NCBI GenBank assembly: GCA_023436115.1
Contig: JAEZKQ010000026.1
Coordinates: 332,966-396,965, forward strand
Direction: 5' to 3'
DNA length: 64,000 nucleotides
DNA from: Bacillota bacterium
Lineage (GTDB): Bacteria; Bacillota; Clostridia; Christensenellales; SZUA-584
The position numbers and the translations under genes were made by a program. Below are positions 8,596 through 17,318 of the stretch, piece by piece. How positions within the stretch are numbered: the first letter of the stretch is position 1; each line of letters begins with the position of its first letter. The notes beneath the pieces are model-generated. The model saw nothing but the letters and a program-made list of their open reading frames with translations. It searched no databases and was not told the DNA's origin.

Positions 8596-9275
8596 CAGCG
8601 AACCTCAAATTTGTATCCGACACCCCAGACGGTTTTGATCTCCCAATTTTCGCCCTGATCGTACAGCTTCTTTCTTAAGCGTTTGATATGTACGTCTACC
8701 GTACGCGAATCACCGAAGAACTCAAAATCCCACACCTGCTGCAAGAGCTGTTCGCGCGTATAAACTTTGTTGGGATGTGAGGCGAGGAAAAACAGCAGCT
8801 CAATCTCCTTGGGCGGCATTTCCACAGTCTCTCCCTTATAAGTGACTGTATAGTTGGATATATCGATGGTCAGACCTTCATATGTGATCTGTTTATTTTC
8901 TTCTTCCTGCATGCCCGCACGTCTGGTGACCGCTTTCACACGTGCGATAAATTCTTTGGGGTCAAACGGTTTTGTAATGTAATCGTCCGCACCGAGTTCC
9001 AGACCCAACACCTTGTCAAACGTCTCACCTTTTGCGGATAGCATAATCACAGGCACCGCGCTTGATTTGCGGATCTGCTTTAACACCTCCCAACCGTCTT
9101 TGCGCGGCATCATAATATCCAGCACAACCAGCGCGGGCGTGTTTCTCTCAAAAGCGTCAATACCGGCTTGTCCGTCGTATGCCAGCGTGACCTTAAAATC
9201 TTCCTTTTGCAGGTAAAGCTTGATAACCTCGCAAATGTTTTTATCATCATCAATGACCAGTATCTCTTTAGACAT
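8595..9275 (-). CDS. OmpR/PhoB-family response regulator
   Basis: 226 aa. The receiver domain (1-120) has the acidic pair Asp9/Asp10, phospho-acceptor Asp53 in VVLDIMMP, and the TKPF Lys; the C-terminal winged-helix DNA-binding domain (about 130-226) ends with SRTVDVHIKRLRKKL and WGVGYKF. It is coupled to the histidine kinase by a one-base stop/start overlap. A promoter-like TTGGTT-18-TATAAT lies at 9322-9351. It probably controls the downstream htrA gene as well as itself; this is inferred from position only. Confidence 0.95.
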   Translation of the reverse strand: MSKEILVIDDDKNICEVIKLYLQKEDFKVTLAYDGQAGIDAFERNTPALVVLDIMMPRKDGWEVLKQIRKSSAVPVIMLSAKGETFDKVLGLELGADDYITKPFDPKEFIARVKAVTRRAGMQEEENKQITYEGLTIDISNYTVTYKGETVEMPPKEIELLFFLASHPNKVYTREQLLQQVWDFEFFGDSRTVDVHIKRLRKKLYDQGENWEIKTVWGVGYKFEVR

Positions 9276-9321
9276 GGTTTTTTTACCTCATCTGTTTATT
9301 ATCACCGAATACTTTTATCTT

Positions 9322-9351
9322 ATTATAGACCATATGCGTAAAGTGAACCAA
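9322..9351 (-). promoter_or_regulatory. Predicted promoter of the two-component/htrA group
   Basis: Minus strand TTGGTT (9351-9346), 18-nt spacer, TATAAT (9327-9322), about 47 nt before the response regulator start. The -10 is consensus, the -35 weak, as for an activated promoter. Confidence 0.45.
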
Positions 9352-9390
9352 TACAATTAACTGACATTTCACCGATTATTCATAAAAGTT

Positions 9391-9825
9391 TCAAACTCCG
9401 ATCACTTCTATGCCGTTTTTTTTGAGCAGCGCCGCGGTCACACCGTCTCCCGGCCTTAGCTTGCCCGAAAACGTGCCGTCATAGATTTGACCGCTGCCGC
9501 ATGACGGGCTTTTGGATTTTAAATAAGCCCGCTTTGCTCCGCAGCTTTGCGCGGCAGCCAGTGTCTTTTGCGCGCCCTCCAAAAACTCTTGCGTCCTGTC
9601 TGCGCCGTCCTGCGCCATCACGCGCGCACGGCCTTCCAGCACATCCTCGCCGTCTCCGTTTTCGATCTCCGAAGGGCAACGGGGCACTGGCATTTTTGCC
9701 AGACACTCGGGGCATACCAGCTTGACCAATCCGCTCTCATACATTTCCTTAATAGCGGCATCCTCTCTGGTTTGCCCGTCATATCGGCATTTGATGCCCG
9801 CTAAACATGCGCTTGCGATATCCAT
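9391..9825 (-). CDS. DUF523 family protein
   Basis: 144 aa, cytoplasmic. It shows the family pattern: SACLAGIKCRYDG at the N-terminus, CPECLAKMPVPRCPSEI in the middle and KSKSPSCGSGQIYDGTF toward the C-terminus. The conserved Cys residues suggest a metal or Fe-S site or a redox role, but no function is established. ATG at 9825 follows GAGGAGACAAAAGC. It begins 13 nt after mutS2 ends, so the two form an operon. Confidence 0.9.
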   Translation of the reverse strand: MDIASACLAGIKCRYDGQTREDAAIKEMYESGLVKLVCPECLAKMPVPRCPSEIENGDGEDVLEGRARVMAQDGADRTQEFLEGAQKTLAAAQSCGAKRAYLKSKSPSCGSGQIYDGTFSGKLRPGDGVTAALLKKNGIEVIGV

Positions 9826-9838
9826 GCTTTTGTCTCCT

Positions 9839-12169
9839 CTATTTTAATGTCACGACGGTCACGCCGTCTTCACCCTCGCCGTATTGACCGGCACGGAAGC
9901 TTTTCACATGCGCATGGCTTTTTAAGTAGCTGCGCAGTCCCGAACGGAGCACGCCTGTGCCTTTGCCATGGATGAGCATGACCTCGGTCTGCCCCGCCAG
10001 AAATGCTTCGTCCAGATATCTGTCCGTTTCCATCATGGCTTCATCCAGCGTCATGCCGCGCAGATCCGTGGACATACCGGGCGTTTCCCCGCTGCGTTTG
10101 AAACCGCCGATGCGCTTTACCGTCTTTTCCGCCTTAACCTTGGCAACATCACCCAGCGGCACAGTGAGCTTGAGCGCACCCGCCTGCACATACACGCTGC
10201 CGTCCCGCGGGGCTTTAAGCACCACCGCGTTGACGCCGTGGCTTAGCAGCTGCACAGTCTCGCCCACAGCAATATCCTCAGGGCGTGTACCGCTTTTCGT
10301 TTCGGGCTTTACGCGCAGACGTGATGCCGCATCGTCGATTTTATCGGTCAGCTTCTTGCGCGAGGCGTTGATATCCTCCTGCCTGATGGACTGCGCCTGC
10401 TTCAACTGGGTAATGACCTGCTCAGCTTCATCCCGCGCCTCGCGAAGTATCTCCAGCGCCTTTTCGTTGGCACGATCGATAAGCTTCTGCGCCTTCTCCT
10501 GCGCATTTTTCAGCTCAATATCGCTTTTATCCTTGATGGACTGGGCTGTTCGGCGATAGCTCTCGGCCTGCTGCTCCTTGCGTTCGGCCAGTTCACGCTG
10601 CCGCGCCGCCTCGCCTATCAGTTGCTCAAATTTTATGGTTTCTTCGGACATATGCTCCCGCGCGCGCGTGATAATGGCATCATCAAGCCCCAGCTTTTTG
10701 GATATCTCAAAAGCGTTTGATACACCCGGAACGCCCATGATGAGCTCATATGTGGGGCTCAGTGTTTTAAGACTGAACGCCATACACGCGTTTAGATAGA
10801 CGCTGCTTGACATGGCAAACGCTTTGATCTCGCTATAATGCGTCGTGGCAAACACGGTACAGCCGCGCTGCTCCAAATGTTCGAGTATCGACATCGCGAG
10901 TGCCGCACCTTCAGCCGGGTCTGTGCCCGCGCCCAGCTCATCCAGCAGCACCAGCGAATGGGCGTCGGCCTTTTTTACAATGCGCGTAATATTGGCCATA
11001 TGAGACGAAAACGTACTCAGGCTTTGTTCGATGCTCTGCTCATCACCGATATCCGCATACACGGCCGCATAAACAGGCAGCACCGTGCCCCCGTCGGCGG
11101 GTACAAACAGGCCGCACTGCGCCATAAGGCAGAGCAGTCCCGTGAGCTTGAGCGTCACCGTCTTGCCGCCCGTGTTGGGCCCCGTGATGATAAGGCCGCG
11201 GTACCCGTCGTCGATGACGAGCGACACGGGCACTACTTTTTTGGGGTCGATCAGCGGATGCCGGCCCTTCTTGATAATCATTGTACCGTCTTCGCTGATG
11301 CTGGGCGGCGAGGCCTTCATCGCCGAAGCCAGATGCGCCTTGGCAAATATCAGATCGAGCGATGTGAGTATATCAAAGTCCAAAGCCAGCGCGTCTGCGT
11401 GTTCCCGAAGCTGCTCACTGAATTCATGCAGTATGCGCTCGATTTCCGCCGCCTCTGCCAGTTCCAGTTCCCGCAGCCGATTGTTCGCCTCCACGACCTC
11501 CATCGGCTCGATAAACAGCGTCTGCCCGCTGGCCGATTGGTCGTGCACCAAACCGCTGATATGCCGTTTATGTTCCTGCTTCACGGGCACCACATAACGG
11601 CCGCCGCGCGTCGTCACAATGGCGTCCTGCAGATAATCCTTGTATTTGGACGAGCGCGTAATGGCGCTTAGCTTTTCTCGTATGCCCTCGTTTTCACGCA
11701 GCATGCGCCGCCGTATCGCCGCGAGCTCCGCTGACGCACTGTCTGAAAGTGTTGTTTCGTTATCAATGGCGTTATCCAGCGCGGTCATGAGCTTTTCGTC
11801 GTACTCAAGCTGCTGCGCCATATCCCACAATCTGGCCGCACCGCTTTCCTTGAGCCCGTTCTTGGCACGGCGTGCCGATTTGAAAACGCCCAGCGCCCGG
11901 AGCAGCTCACGGCAGCCCAAGTCTGCCCCCGCTTTTAAACGCGCCAGTTCGGATGAAATGTCCGAAAAGCTGCTTATGGGCGACGAAGCTGCGCGCATCA
12001 GCACGCTTTCAGCTTCCAGCGTTTCTTCAAGCAGCGTCCGTGTGGCGCGTACCGTGGTCTGCGGTTTTATCTGCAATGCTGCTTCTTTGCCGCTGTCCGA
12101 GAGCGCTCTTTCCGCCAGCATACCGCGTATTTTATCAAATTCAAGTTTACTTAATACCTTTTGGTCCAT
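9839..12169 (-). CDS. mutS2: MutS2 ATPase with Smr nuclease domain
   Basis: 776 aa, the usual MutS2 length. There is no mismatch-recognition domain. The ABC-type ATPase has Walker A GPNTGGKT (330-337), Walker B (LVLLDELGAGTDP) and the composite signature region (STFSSHM). A long coiled-coil region follows (about 505-625), then a KOW-like region, and finally the Smr domain (about 700-776) with DLRGMT and IHGKGTGVLR. MutS2 acts on branched DNA and in ribosome-collision rescue in related bacteria (established for the family). It heads a two-gene operon with the DUF523 gene. Confidence 0.97.
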   Translation of the reverse strand: MDQKVLSKLEFDKIRGMLAERALSDSGKEAALQIKPQTTVRATRTLLEETLEAESVLMRAASSPISSFSDISSELARLKAGADLGCRELLRALGVFKSARRAKNGLKESGAARLWDMAQQLEYDEKLMTALDNAIDNETTLSDSASAELAAIRRRMLRENEGIREKLSAITRSSKYKDYLQDAIVTTRGGRYVVPVKQEHKRHISGLVHDQSASGQTLFIEPMEVVEANNRLRELELAEAAEIERILHEFSEQLREHADALALDFDILTSLDLIFAKAHLASAMKASPPSISEDGTMIIKKGRHPLIDPKKVVPVSLVIDDGYRGLIITGPNTGGKTVTLKLTGLLCLMAQCGLFVPADGGTVLPVYAAVYADIGDEQSIEQSLSTFSSHMANITRIVKKADAHSLVLLDELGAGTDPAEGAALAMSILEHLEQRGCTVFATTHYSEIKAFAMSSSVYLNACMAFSLKTLSPTYELIMGVPGVSNAFEISKKLGLDDAIITRAREHMSEETIKFEQLIGEAARQRELAERKEQQAESYRRTAQSIKDKSDIELKNAQEKAQKLIDRANEKALEILREARDEAEQVITQLKQAQSIRQEDINASRKKLTDKIDDAASRLRVKPETKSGTRPEDIAVGETVQLLSHGVNAVVLKAPRDGSVYVQAGALKLTVPLGDVAKVKAEKTVKRIGGFKRSGETPGMSTDLRGMTLDEAMMETDRYLDEAFLAGQTEVMLIHGKGTGVLRSGLRSYLKSHAHVKSFRAGQYGEGEDGVTVVTLK

Positions 12170-12226
12170 GTCTTAAGCCCTTCTTTTGGAATCATGACAT
12201 ATCATAACATTTCTTGACGGACAAGA

Positions 12227-12266
12227 AAAGCACCGCTGTGATCTATAATTTTAAATGCGGTGCTTT
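12227..12266 (-). terminator. Hairpin terminator of a lost gene
   Basis: Perfect 10-bp stem AAAGCACCGC (12227-12236) / GCGGTGCTTT (12257-12266) with a 20-nt loop; the minus strand continues TTTTCTT. It sits just after the short coding remnant ending at 12292 and before mutS2, so it appears to have ended that former gene. Confidence 0.5.
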
Positions 12267-12291
12267 CTCTGAGAAATATGGTCCAGACACG

Positions 12292-12405
12292 TTTACCCCT
12301 GCTTGATGCCAAACGTAATCCATCGCCCGTTAATATCCTCGATGATGGACTTCTTGTAATCATCCGTCAGCGCCAGCGGCCTCACGATTTCGCGCCCTTT
12401 TTTTG
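12292..12405 (-). pseudogene. Short 3' coding remnant, family not certain
   Basis: The 325-bp gap between mutS2 and the SDR gene contains, on the minus strand, an in-frame tail reading GREIVRPLALTDDYKKSI and then IEDINGRWITFGIKQG before TAA at 12294-12292. There is no start codon or ribosome binding site, but the text looks like genuine protein and a terminator follows it. It may be the C-terminal end of a VOC/glyoxalase-fold protein; this is a weak guess. The rest of the gap (12406-12480) shows nothing I can name. Confidence 0.3.
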
Positions 12406-12494
12406 ATTATGACTGATTCCTTACTACCATATTGATGCATAACAGCGCAGCTCCGCCCAAATAATATTCCTAAAATCTTAAGGAGAAAAACAAG

Positions 12495-13346
12495 ATGGTA
12501 AATAGTAACTTCCCCGAGCAGCATCAAGCTCCGCCCGGCAAGGAATGGGAGATGAACCCCAAGCCCGTTTATGACGATCCGAACCAAAAAGGCAGCGGCA
12601 AACTGCTTAATAAAGTGGCCGTTGTGACAGGCGGAGACAGCGGTATCGGGCGTGCCGTCGCGGTGGCATTTGCTAAGGAAGGCGCGGATGTGGTTATTGC
12701 CTATTTAAAAGCGGACAACGACGCCGCGGAGACCAGAACAGCGGTTGAGAATTATGGCAGACGGTGCATCACCGTATGCGCAGACTTAAGGGAAGAATCG
12801 TCAGCATTTCGCGTTGTCGATGAAACACTGTCATCGCTAGGGAAAATTGATATATTGGTGAACAACATTGCCGTTCAGTACCCGCAGAACAGCATTTCGG
12901 ATATATCCGCACAGCAGCTTGACGATACTTTCAGAACGAATGTTTTTTCTTATTTTTATATGACAAAAGCGGCTTTGCCGCACTTAAAGGCGGGCAGCTG
13001 CATCATCAATACAACGTCCATCACGGCCTATAAAGGCAATGCGGAGCTGATCGATTATTCGGCCACAAAGGGTGCAATCGTCTCATTAACGCGCTCGCTG
13101 TCCGTGTCTGTTTTAAAAAACGGCATACGCGTCAATGCCGTCGCGCCGGGGCCGGTCTGGACGCCTCTGATCCCCTCCACGTTCTCGCCCGAGAAGGTCG
13201 GCGAATTTGGCTCATCCGTGCCCGTACAGTATGCCGCGCAACCGGTTCAGCTTGCGCCCACATATGTTTATCTCGCATCAGATGATGCCAGCTATGTATC
13301 CGGCCAGGTCCTGCATGTCAACGGCGGTGTGATTGTGGATTCATAA
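12495..13346 (+). CDS. SDR-family oxidoreductase, general-stress (YdaD/YhdF) type
   Basis: 283 aa. The NAD(P)-binding motif is VVTGGDSGIGRAVA, the active site is Tyr/Lys in IDYSATKGA with the upstream Ser (INTTSITAYKG), and the C-terminus ends VSGQVLHVNGGVI. The N-terminal extension with PPGKEWEMNPKP is typical of the subgroup annotated as general stress protein 39 or glucose/ribitol-like dehydrogenase. The natural substrate is unknown. The start ATG follows AAGGAGAAAAACAAG. Single gene with terminator at 13360-13390. Confidence 0.93.
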   Translation: MVNSNFPEQHQAPPGKEWEMNPKPVYDDPNQKGSGKLLNKVAVVTGGDSGIGRAVAVAFAKEGADVVIAYLKADNDAAETRTAVENYGRRCITVCADLREESSAFRVVDETLSSLGKIDILVNNIAVQYPQNSISDISAQQLDDTFRTNVFSYFYMTKAALPHLKAGSCIINTTSITAYKGNAELIDYSATKGAIVSLTRSLSVSVLKNGIRVNAVAPGPVWTPLIPSTFSPEKVGEFGSSVPVQYAAQPVQLAPTYVYLASDDASYVSGQVLHVNGGVIVDS

Positions 13347-13359
13347 CCCGTCATAAAAC

Positions 13360-13392
13360 AAGCCGGCTGCACAGTCTATGGCCGGCTTTTAG
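13360..13392 (+). terminator. Intrinsic terminator of the SDR gene
   Basis: AAGCCGGC (13360-13367) pairs with GCCGGCTT (13381-13388), loop 13 nt, followed by TTT. Confidence 0.7.
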
Positions 13393-13417
13393 TTTGTGAT
13401 TTTAGCGGTACAATAAG

Positions 13418-14011
13418 CTATGGCATGTACCAATACGAATGAAAGCCGGACAATTGCGTGAGTGAACCTTTGGGCATCTGCCGCCACGTGTTATACATGT
13501 TCATGTAATCACCGGCTCCAAAGAATATGTTGATCACCGCAAACGGCAGCAGTATGGCGCTGAGGATCGGAACATTGGGGAAAGCCATCCAAAGTATAAA
13601 GGGCAGCCACCCAAGCATGAGGTTCGGGAAAAAGCTCATCCAGATGAACCTTGCTTTAGAGACCGGCGCGGTGGAAATCACGAACATCATCATGTTTTTG
13701 AGCGAATAGTACATCTGCACTTCAGTGTCTTTGGGAAAATTAACGGCATGCAGAAACTCATGAGGTATCATGGCTATGAAAGCCAGCAGTACACCCCAAA
13801 GACTCAGTTCAAGCGTTAATTCGCCATGTATCATACCTGCGGCAAATATACCGCCTATGATCAATACAAGCGGCGGTACTAAAAACAGCGACGCCACGAT
13901 GTTTACCTTTGCGGGCGTTTCGGGTTCGTTAAAACGAACCGCGTTTTCGGGCAGCTCCCCTTTGGGCAACTGTTCTTCGTTTGTGTATTTGCCTTTAAAG
14001 ATAAGCTTCAT
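13418..14011 (-). CDS. DUF3267 membrane protein, putative zinc metallopeptidase
   Basis: 197 aa with about four membrane segments. The motif IPHEFLHAV fits a zincin HExxH site lying in a membrane segment, as in the DUF3267 family, which is related to intramembrane M50-like peptidases. I choose the ATG at 14011 because AAGAGG sits 7 nt upstream; an in-frame ATG at 14065 would add 18 residues (MYETYGRIYHNQLFKRMT) but lacks a ribosome binding site. Substrate unknown. Single gene. Confidence 0.8.
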   Translation of the reverse strand: MKLIFKGKYTNEEQLPKGELPENAVRFNEPETPAKVNIVASLFLVPPLVLIIGGIFAAGMIHGELTLELSLWGVLLAFIAMIPHEFLHAVNFPKDTEVQMYYSLKNMMMFVISTAPVSKARFIWMSFFPNLMLGWLPFILWMAFPNVPILSAILLPFAVINIFFGAGDYMNMYNTWRQMPKGSLTQLSGFHSYWYMP

Positions 14012-14186
14012 AGTCATCCTCTTAAATAGCTGATTGTGATAGATTCTACCATATGTTTCATACAAAACGCAAACTATTCAGCCTCTTTGGCATACTCGGA
14101 GTAAAAAAAACGGACTATCAGATAACCCATAGCCCACATAAAATATCAAGTCTATTCTCTATTCTACGACATCCATCTCCCCATCA

Positions 14187-15473
14187 TCAGCCTTTTATGG
14201 CTTGATGGTATTTATATATAATATCTTTCACTTTGTCTTTTGCGAGGTTCTCGCTTGTGTTTTCAAGCAACCCCTCTCTCACCTTGCGGTATTGCTCCGG
14301 CATAAACTGGCTCAAAAGCGTGAGCGGAATACCCTTGTCATCAAGGCTGCTCAGCAAACCGCCTAATTCCTTTGCCAGTTCATCCTGGTTCGCATAATAG
14401 CGCCACCGGTCGGAATAGCTGTATTTTCTTTTCAGCGCGATCTGCTCATCCGTTCCCGTAAAGTATTTCTTCCAGTTGCCCGGCTGCTGCAGCATCAAGC
14501 GTTCCAGTGTTCCGGTAAAATCCGCGTTGCCGCCCAGTTCTTTTTCTATGCTTTGCAGCGCAAACAGCCCTTCCCTGAGAGCAAAAGTCAGCTCTGGCCC
14601 TACCTTTAATATGCGAACGCCGTCCTGCACCATTTCGGCGAGCGCTTTTTGCGTTTGGTAATCGGTCGAGTGGCCTTCAAACACGATATTCGGAAAATCC
14701 GAGAGCTTGGCTGTCAGTGCGCGCGCTTTTTCCCTGTCATACTCATCCACGGCATCGTCGCCAAATTCGACGCCCGGCTGCACCACAATGGCAATGACCC
14801 GCTCAAAGGCTTTCTCCTGCCCCGCTTCTTGGAAGGCGTTTTTAAACGTTTGGTATGTGTTCGCGAAATCCTCGGGCGACGTCACCTTAAGGCCTTCGTC
14901 ATCGCTGGCCTGCGAACCGCCGGGAATCGGCACCTCACTGCCCACCACATACACAAGCTCGCTCGGTTTGCCAAAGGTTTTTGTATAGGTTTCTTCGGCA
15001 ACTTTGCACAGCCTTGCGCCTCGCCGCGCAATCACCTCATCGCATAAGGGTTGGTCTATGGGGTCGCTTCCAAGGCGCATGCTGGTATCGATATGGATTT
15101 TTTCGAAACCCGCCTGCACAAACGCCTCAATCAGCCCCTCCGCTTCGCGCATGGCTTCCTGCTCGTCCTTATCCTTAAAGACGACAGGGCCCAGATGATC
15201 GCCGCCGAATATGATCTTATCGGCAGGCAGCCCAAGGCTTTGCGCCAGAGCTACAACATGGTTTTTAAAGTCGATGGGCTTCATGCCGGTGTAGCCGCCG
15301 TATTGATTGACCTGATTCGCGGTGGACTCAATCAGCACAAACTCATCGTTGTCGCGCGCATACTCGATCGCGGCCCTTAGCACCAGTTCATTGGAGCTGC
15401 ATAGCGATGCAATTCCCTTGTTTTTCTGTGTCCCGGCCACGATGCCCCGCAAATAATCAGTTCCTTTGCTCAT
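14187..15473 (-). CDS. GatZ/KbaZ-family protein (class II tagatose-bisphosphate aldolase non-catalytic subunit type)
   Basis: 428 aa, the full family length, with hallmark segments ESTANQVNQYGGYTGM, IIFGGDHLGP and HIDTSMRLGSDP. In enterobacteria GatZ/KbaZ acts as a chaperone-like subunit of the GatY/KbaY aldolase, but no GatY/KbaY is present in the window. Stand-alone members have been reported to epimerise tagatose 6-phosphate and fructose 6-phosphate at C4. With a sugar kinase overlapping its start by 17 nt and a 3-epimerase before that, a C4-epimerase role is the better inference. It is the last gene of a minus-strand operon. I see no strong terminator in 14066-14186. Confidence 0.9.
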   Translation of the reverse strand: MSKGTDYLRGIVAGTQKNKGIASLCSSNELVLRAAIEYARDNDEFVLIESTANQVNQYGGYTGMKPIDFKNHVVALAQSLGLPADKIIFGGDHLGPVVFKDKDEQEAMREAEGLIEAFVQAGFEKIHIDTSMRLGSDPIDQPLCDEVIARRGARLCKVAEETYTKTFGKPSELVYVVGSEVPIPGGSQASDDEGLKVTSPEDFANTYQTFKNAFQEAGQEKAFERVIAIVVQPGVEFGDDAVDEYDREKARALTAKLSDFPNIVFEGHSTDYQTQKALAEMVQDGVRILKVGPELTFALREGLFALQSIEKELGGNADFTGTLERLMLQQPGNWKKYFTGTDEQIALKRKYSYSDRWRYYANQDELAKELGGLLSSLDDKGIPLTLLSQFMPEQYRKVREGLLENTSENLAKDKVKDIIYKYHQAIKG

Positions 15474-16398
15474 TGATCATCTTCCTTATATTATCGATAC
15501 TGATCTCACCTTCCATCGGGCCCAGCTTCATCACATTAAGTGCGCCCGCCGCCGATGCCATGTTTCCCGCCACAGCCAGCGAGCTGCCTTCCAGCAATCC
15601 GCAAAGCAGCGCCGCGTCGTAGCAGTCTCCCGCGCCCGTCGGGTCTACCTGCTCTACCTGGAAAAGCGGGCAATCCACCTTCTCGTTACGGCTGTAGAGC
15701 GTGCTGCCCTTGCTGCCCTTCTTAAGTGCGACGACCTCCATTTTATCGTAGGTAAATAGCTTCTTGACCCCGCCTTCTATGGTCTCCTCGCCCGTGAGCA
15801 TTTTAAGCTCTTCGATACCCGGCATGATCACAGAGCAGTTGGACAGCACATTGCCCAGCACTTCATCCACGCTGCGGCCGCCCAAAAGCTCCAGCCGTAT
15901 ATTCGGATCGAAGGATATCTTTGCACCGTGCTCCGCAAACAACAGCGCCGTGCGGATGATGTTGTCCTTAAAAGCATCGTTCGCCATCAACGAGCAACCC
16001 ATAATGTGGAAGTACTTCGGGTCCTCAATGTCCTTGATGTTGAACGGCTTGGGATGAACGGCGGGCGTATTGCCGATGTGATAGATGAACTTGCGCGACC
16101 CGTCTTCAAAATACGTCACAAAAGCGACAGCCGTTGAAAGACTTTCATCCTCAAACACATAATCCACATTTACGCCGTCTTTTCTGAGCCTGTCCAGCAC
16201 GTTCTTGCCGAAATCGTCCTTGCCGACGCCGCCGAAAATGCCGCTGGTGTGTCCCAGCCGCGCCACCGTATCGATAAAAATGGCGGGCGCGCCGCTCGGG
16301 AACGGGCCGATAAACTCGCCCGGCTGATGCAATTCCATACCCGCGCGCGGGCGCATGATCTCAACCAGCATCTCGCCCATTGTCCAAATTTCACACAT
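15457..16398 (-). CDS. PfkB-family sugar kinase
   Basis: 313 aa ribokinase fold. N-terminal GEMLVEIMRP, substrate-side GGVGKDDFGKNVL and the C-terminal PfkB signature DPTGAGDCYDAALL with the catalytic Asp are all present. It transfers the ATP gamma-phosphate to a sugar hydroxyl, most likely of a ketohexose here, given the adjacent ketose 3-epimerase and GatZ-type protein. The 3' end overlaps the GatZ gene by 17 nt, so the two are translationally linked. Exact substrate (fructose, tagatose, 2-keto-3-deoxy sugar) cannot be read from sequence. Confidence 0.92.
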   Translation of the reverse strand: MCEIWTMGEMLVEIMRPRAGMELHQPGEFIGPFPSGAPAIFIDTVARLGHTSGIFGGVGKDDFGKNVLDRLRKDGVNVDYVFEDESLSTAVAFVTYFEDGSRKFIYHIGNTPAVHPKPFNIKDIEDPKYFHIMGCSLMANDAFKDNIIRTALLFAEHGAKISFDPNIRLELLGGRSVDEVLGNVLSNCSVIMPGIEELKMLTGEETIEGGVKKLFTYDKMEVVALKKGSKGSTLYSRNEKVDCPLFQVEQVDPTGAGDCYDAALLCGLLEGSSLAVAGNMASAAGALNVMKLGPMEGEISIDNIRKMINEQRN

Positions 16399-16410
16399 TG
16401 TACGATTCTC

Positions 16411-17277
16411 CTATCCTAAAAATGCTTTTTTCAAGAAAACGAGAGATTCCTTTATGTCTTTATCCATCTGCGCCTCATCCGCGCCGCGGCTGATGTCGCG
16501 CCATACCTTGATATCTTCGCCGACCTTGCCGCCGTTTTTCACAAACGGTTCCATCACAACGCCGCCGGTATAATTGATGTCGCGCAATGCCTGACCGATC
16601 TCGTTCCACGGCAGCGAGCCCTTGCCCGGCAGGTTTCTGTTGCCTTCGCCGACGTGTATATGACCCAGCTTGTCTCCAGCCAAACGGAATGCGGCGGGAA
16701 TGTTGTCTTCCTCGATGTTCATATGGAAGGTATCCAGCAGAATTTTTACGTTCTTGTTATCAACGTCAGCGCAGAACTTAAGGCCTTCCTCGCAAGTGTT
16801 GAGTATGTGCGTCTCAAAGCGGTTCACAACCTCCAAGCACATATCGATGCCAAGATCGCCCGCTACCTTGCCGAGTGTTTTAATGCTTTCCACGCCGCGG
16901 CCCCAAATCGCTTCTTTATCCAGATCGTCAAACTGATTCGGCCAGTAGGTGTATGTAACGCCGACAAGCACGCGCGAATCCAGCTTGTCCATCTGCTTCA
17001 TGATATCCGACAGGAATTTGATACCCGCTGCTCTGACCGCAGGGTCTTTGGACGCAACGTCCTTGCTCTTCGGAGGCCCGATGTTGGAGGATACTTCGAT
17101 GCCAAGATCGGCCGCAACCAGCTTTAATTCCTTGATGTCAGCATCAGACATGTCCAGCAGCTCTCCTGCCGAGATCTCGAGAATATCAAAACCGGCATCC
17201 TTTACCTTTTTAGCAAAACGCAGATATTCGCCGTGCCATTCGCTTGTCCAATATGCGTATAATGTTCCGAACTTCAT
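16411..17277 (-). CDS. D-allulose (psicose)/D-tagatose 3-epimerase
   Basis: 288 aa TIM barrel. The pattern is very close to Clostridium-type D-psicose 3-epimerases: YAYW at 8-10, ILEISA, LEVVNRFE (150s), LLDTFHMNIEE and GHIHVGEGNR, and the C-terminal FVKNGGKVGEDIKVWRDIS. The Mn/Co ligands are all present: Glu149, Asp182, His208, Glu243. It interconverts ketohexoses at C3 (fructose/allulose, tagatose/sorbose). Positioned just before the PfkB kinase and GatZ-type gene, it probably feeds a ketohexose into phosphorylation. This is one of the best-identified members of the five TIM-barrel isomerases in this island. Confidence 0.9.
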   Translation of the reverse strand: MKFGTLYAYWTSEWHGEYLRFAKKVKDAGFDILEISAGELLDMSDADIKELKLVAADLGIEVSSNIGPPKSKDVASKDPAVRAAGIKFLSDIMKQMDKLDSRVLVGVTYTYWPNQFDDLDKEAIWGRGVESIKTLGKVAGDLGIDMCLEVVNRFETHILNTCEEGLKFCADVDNKNVKILLDTFHMNIEEDNIPAAFRLAGDKLGHIHVGEGNRNLPGKGSLPWNEIGQALRDINYTGGVVMEPFVKNGGKVGEDIKVWRDISRGADEAQMDKDIKESLVFLKKAFLG

Positions 17278-17318
17278 AGTTGTCCCTCTTTCTTATGTTT
17301 TATTGGAGATTGTGTTGT

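Noticed and set aside
10838..11671. 277-codon plus-strand ORF opposite mutS2
   Set aside because: Shadow ORF; mutS2 motifs are complete on the other strand.
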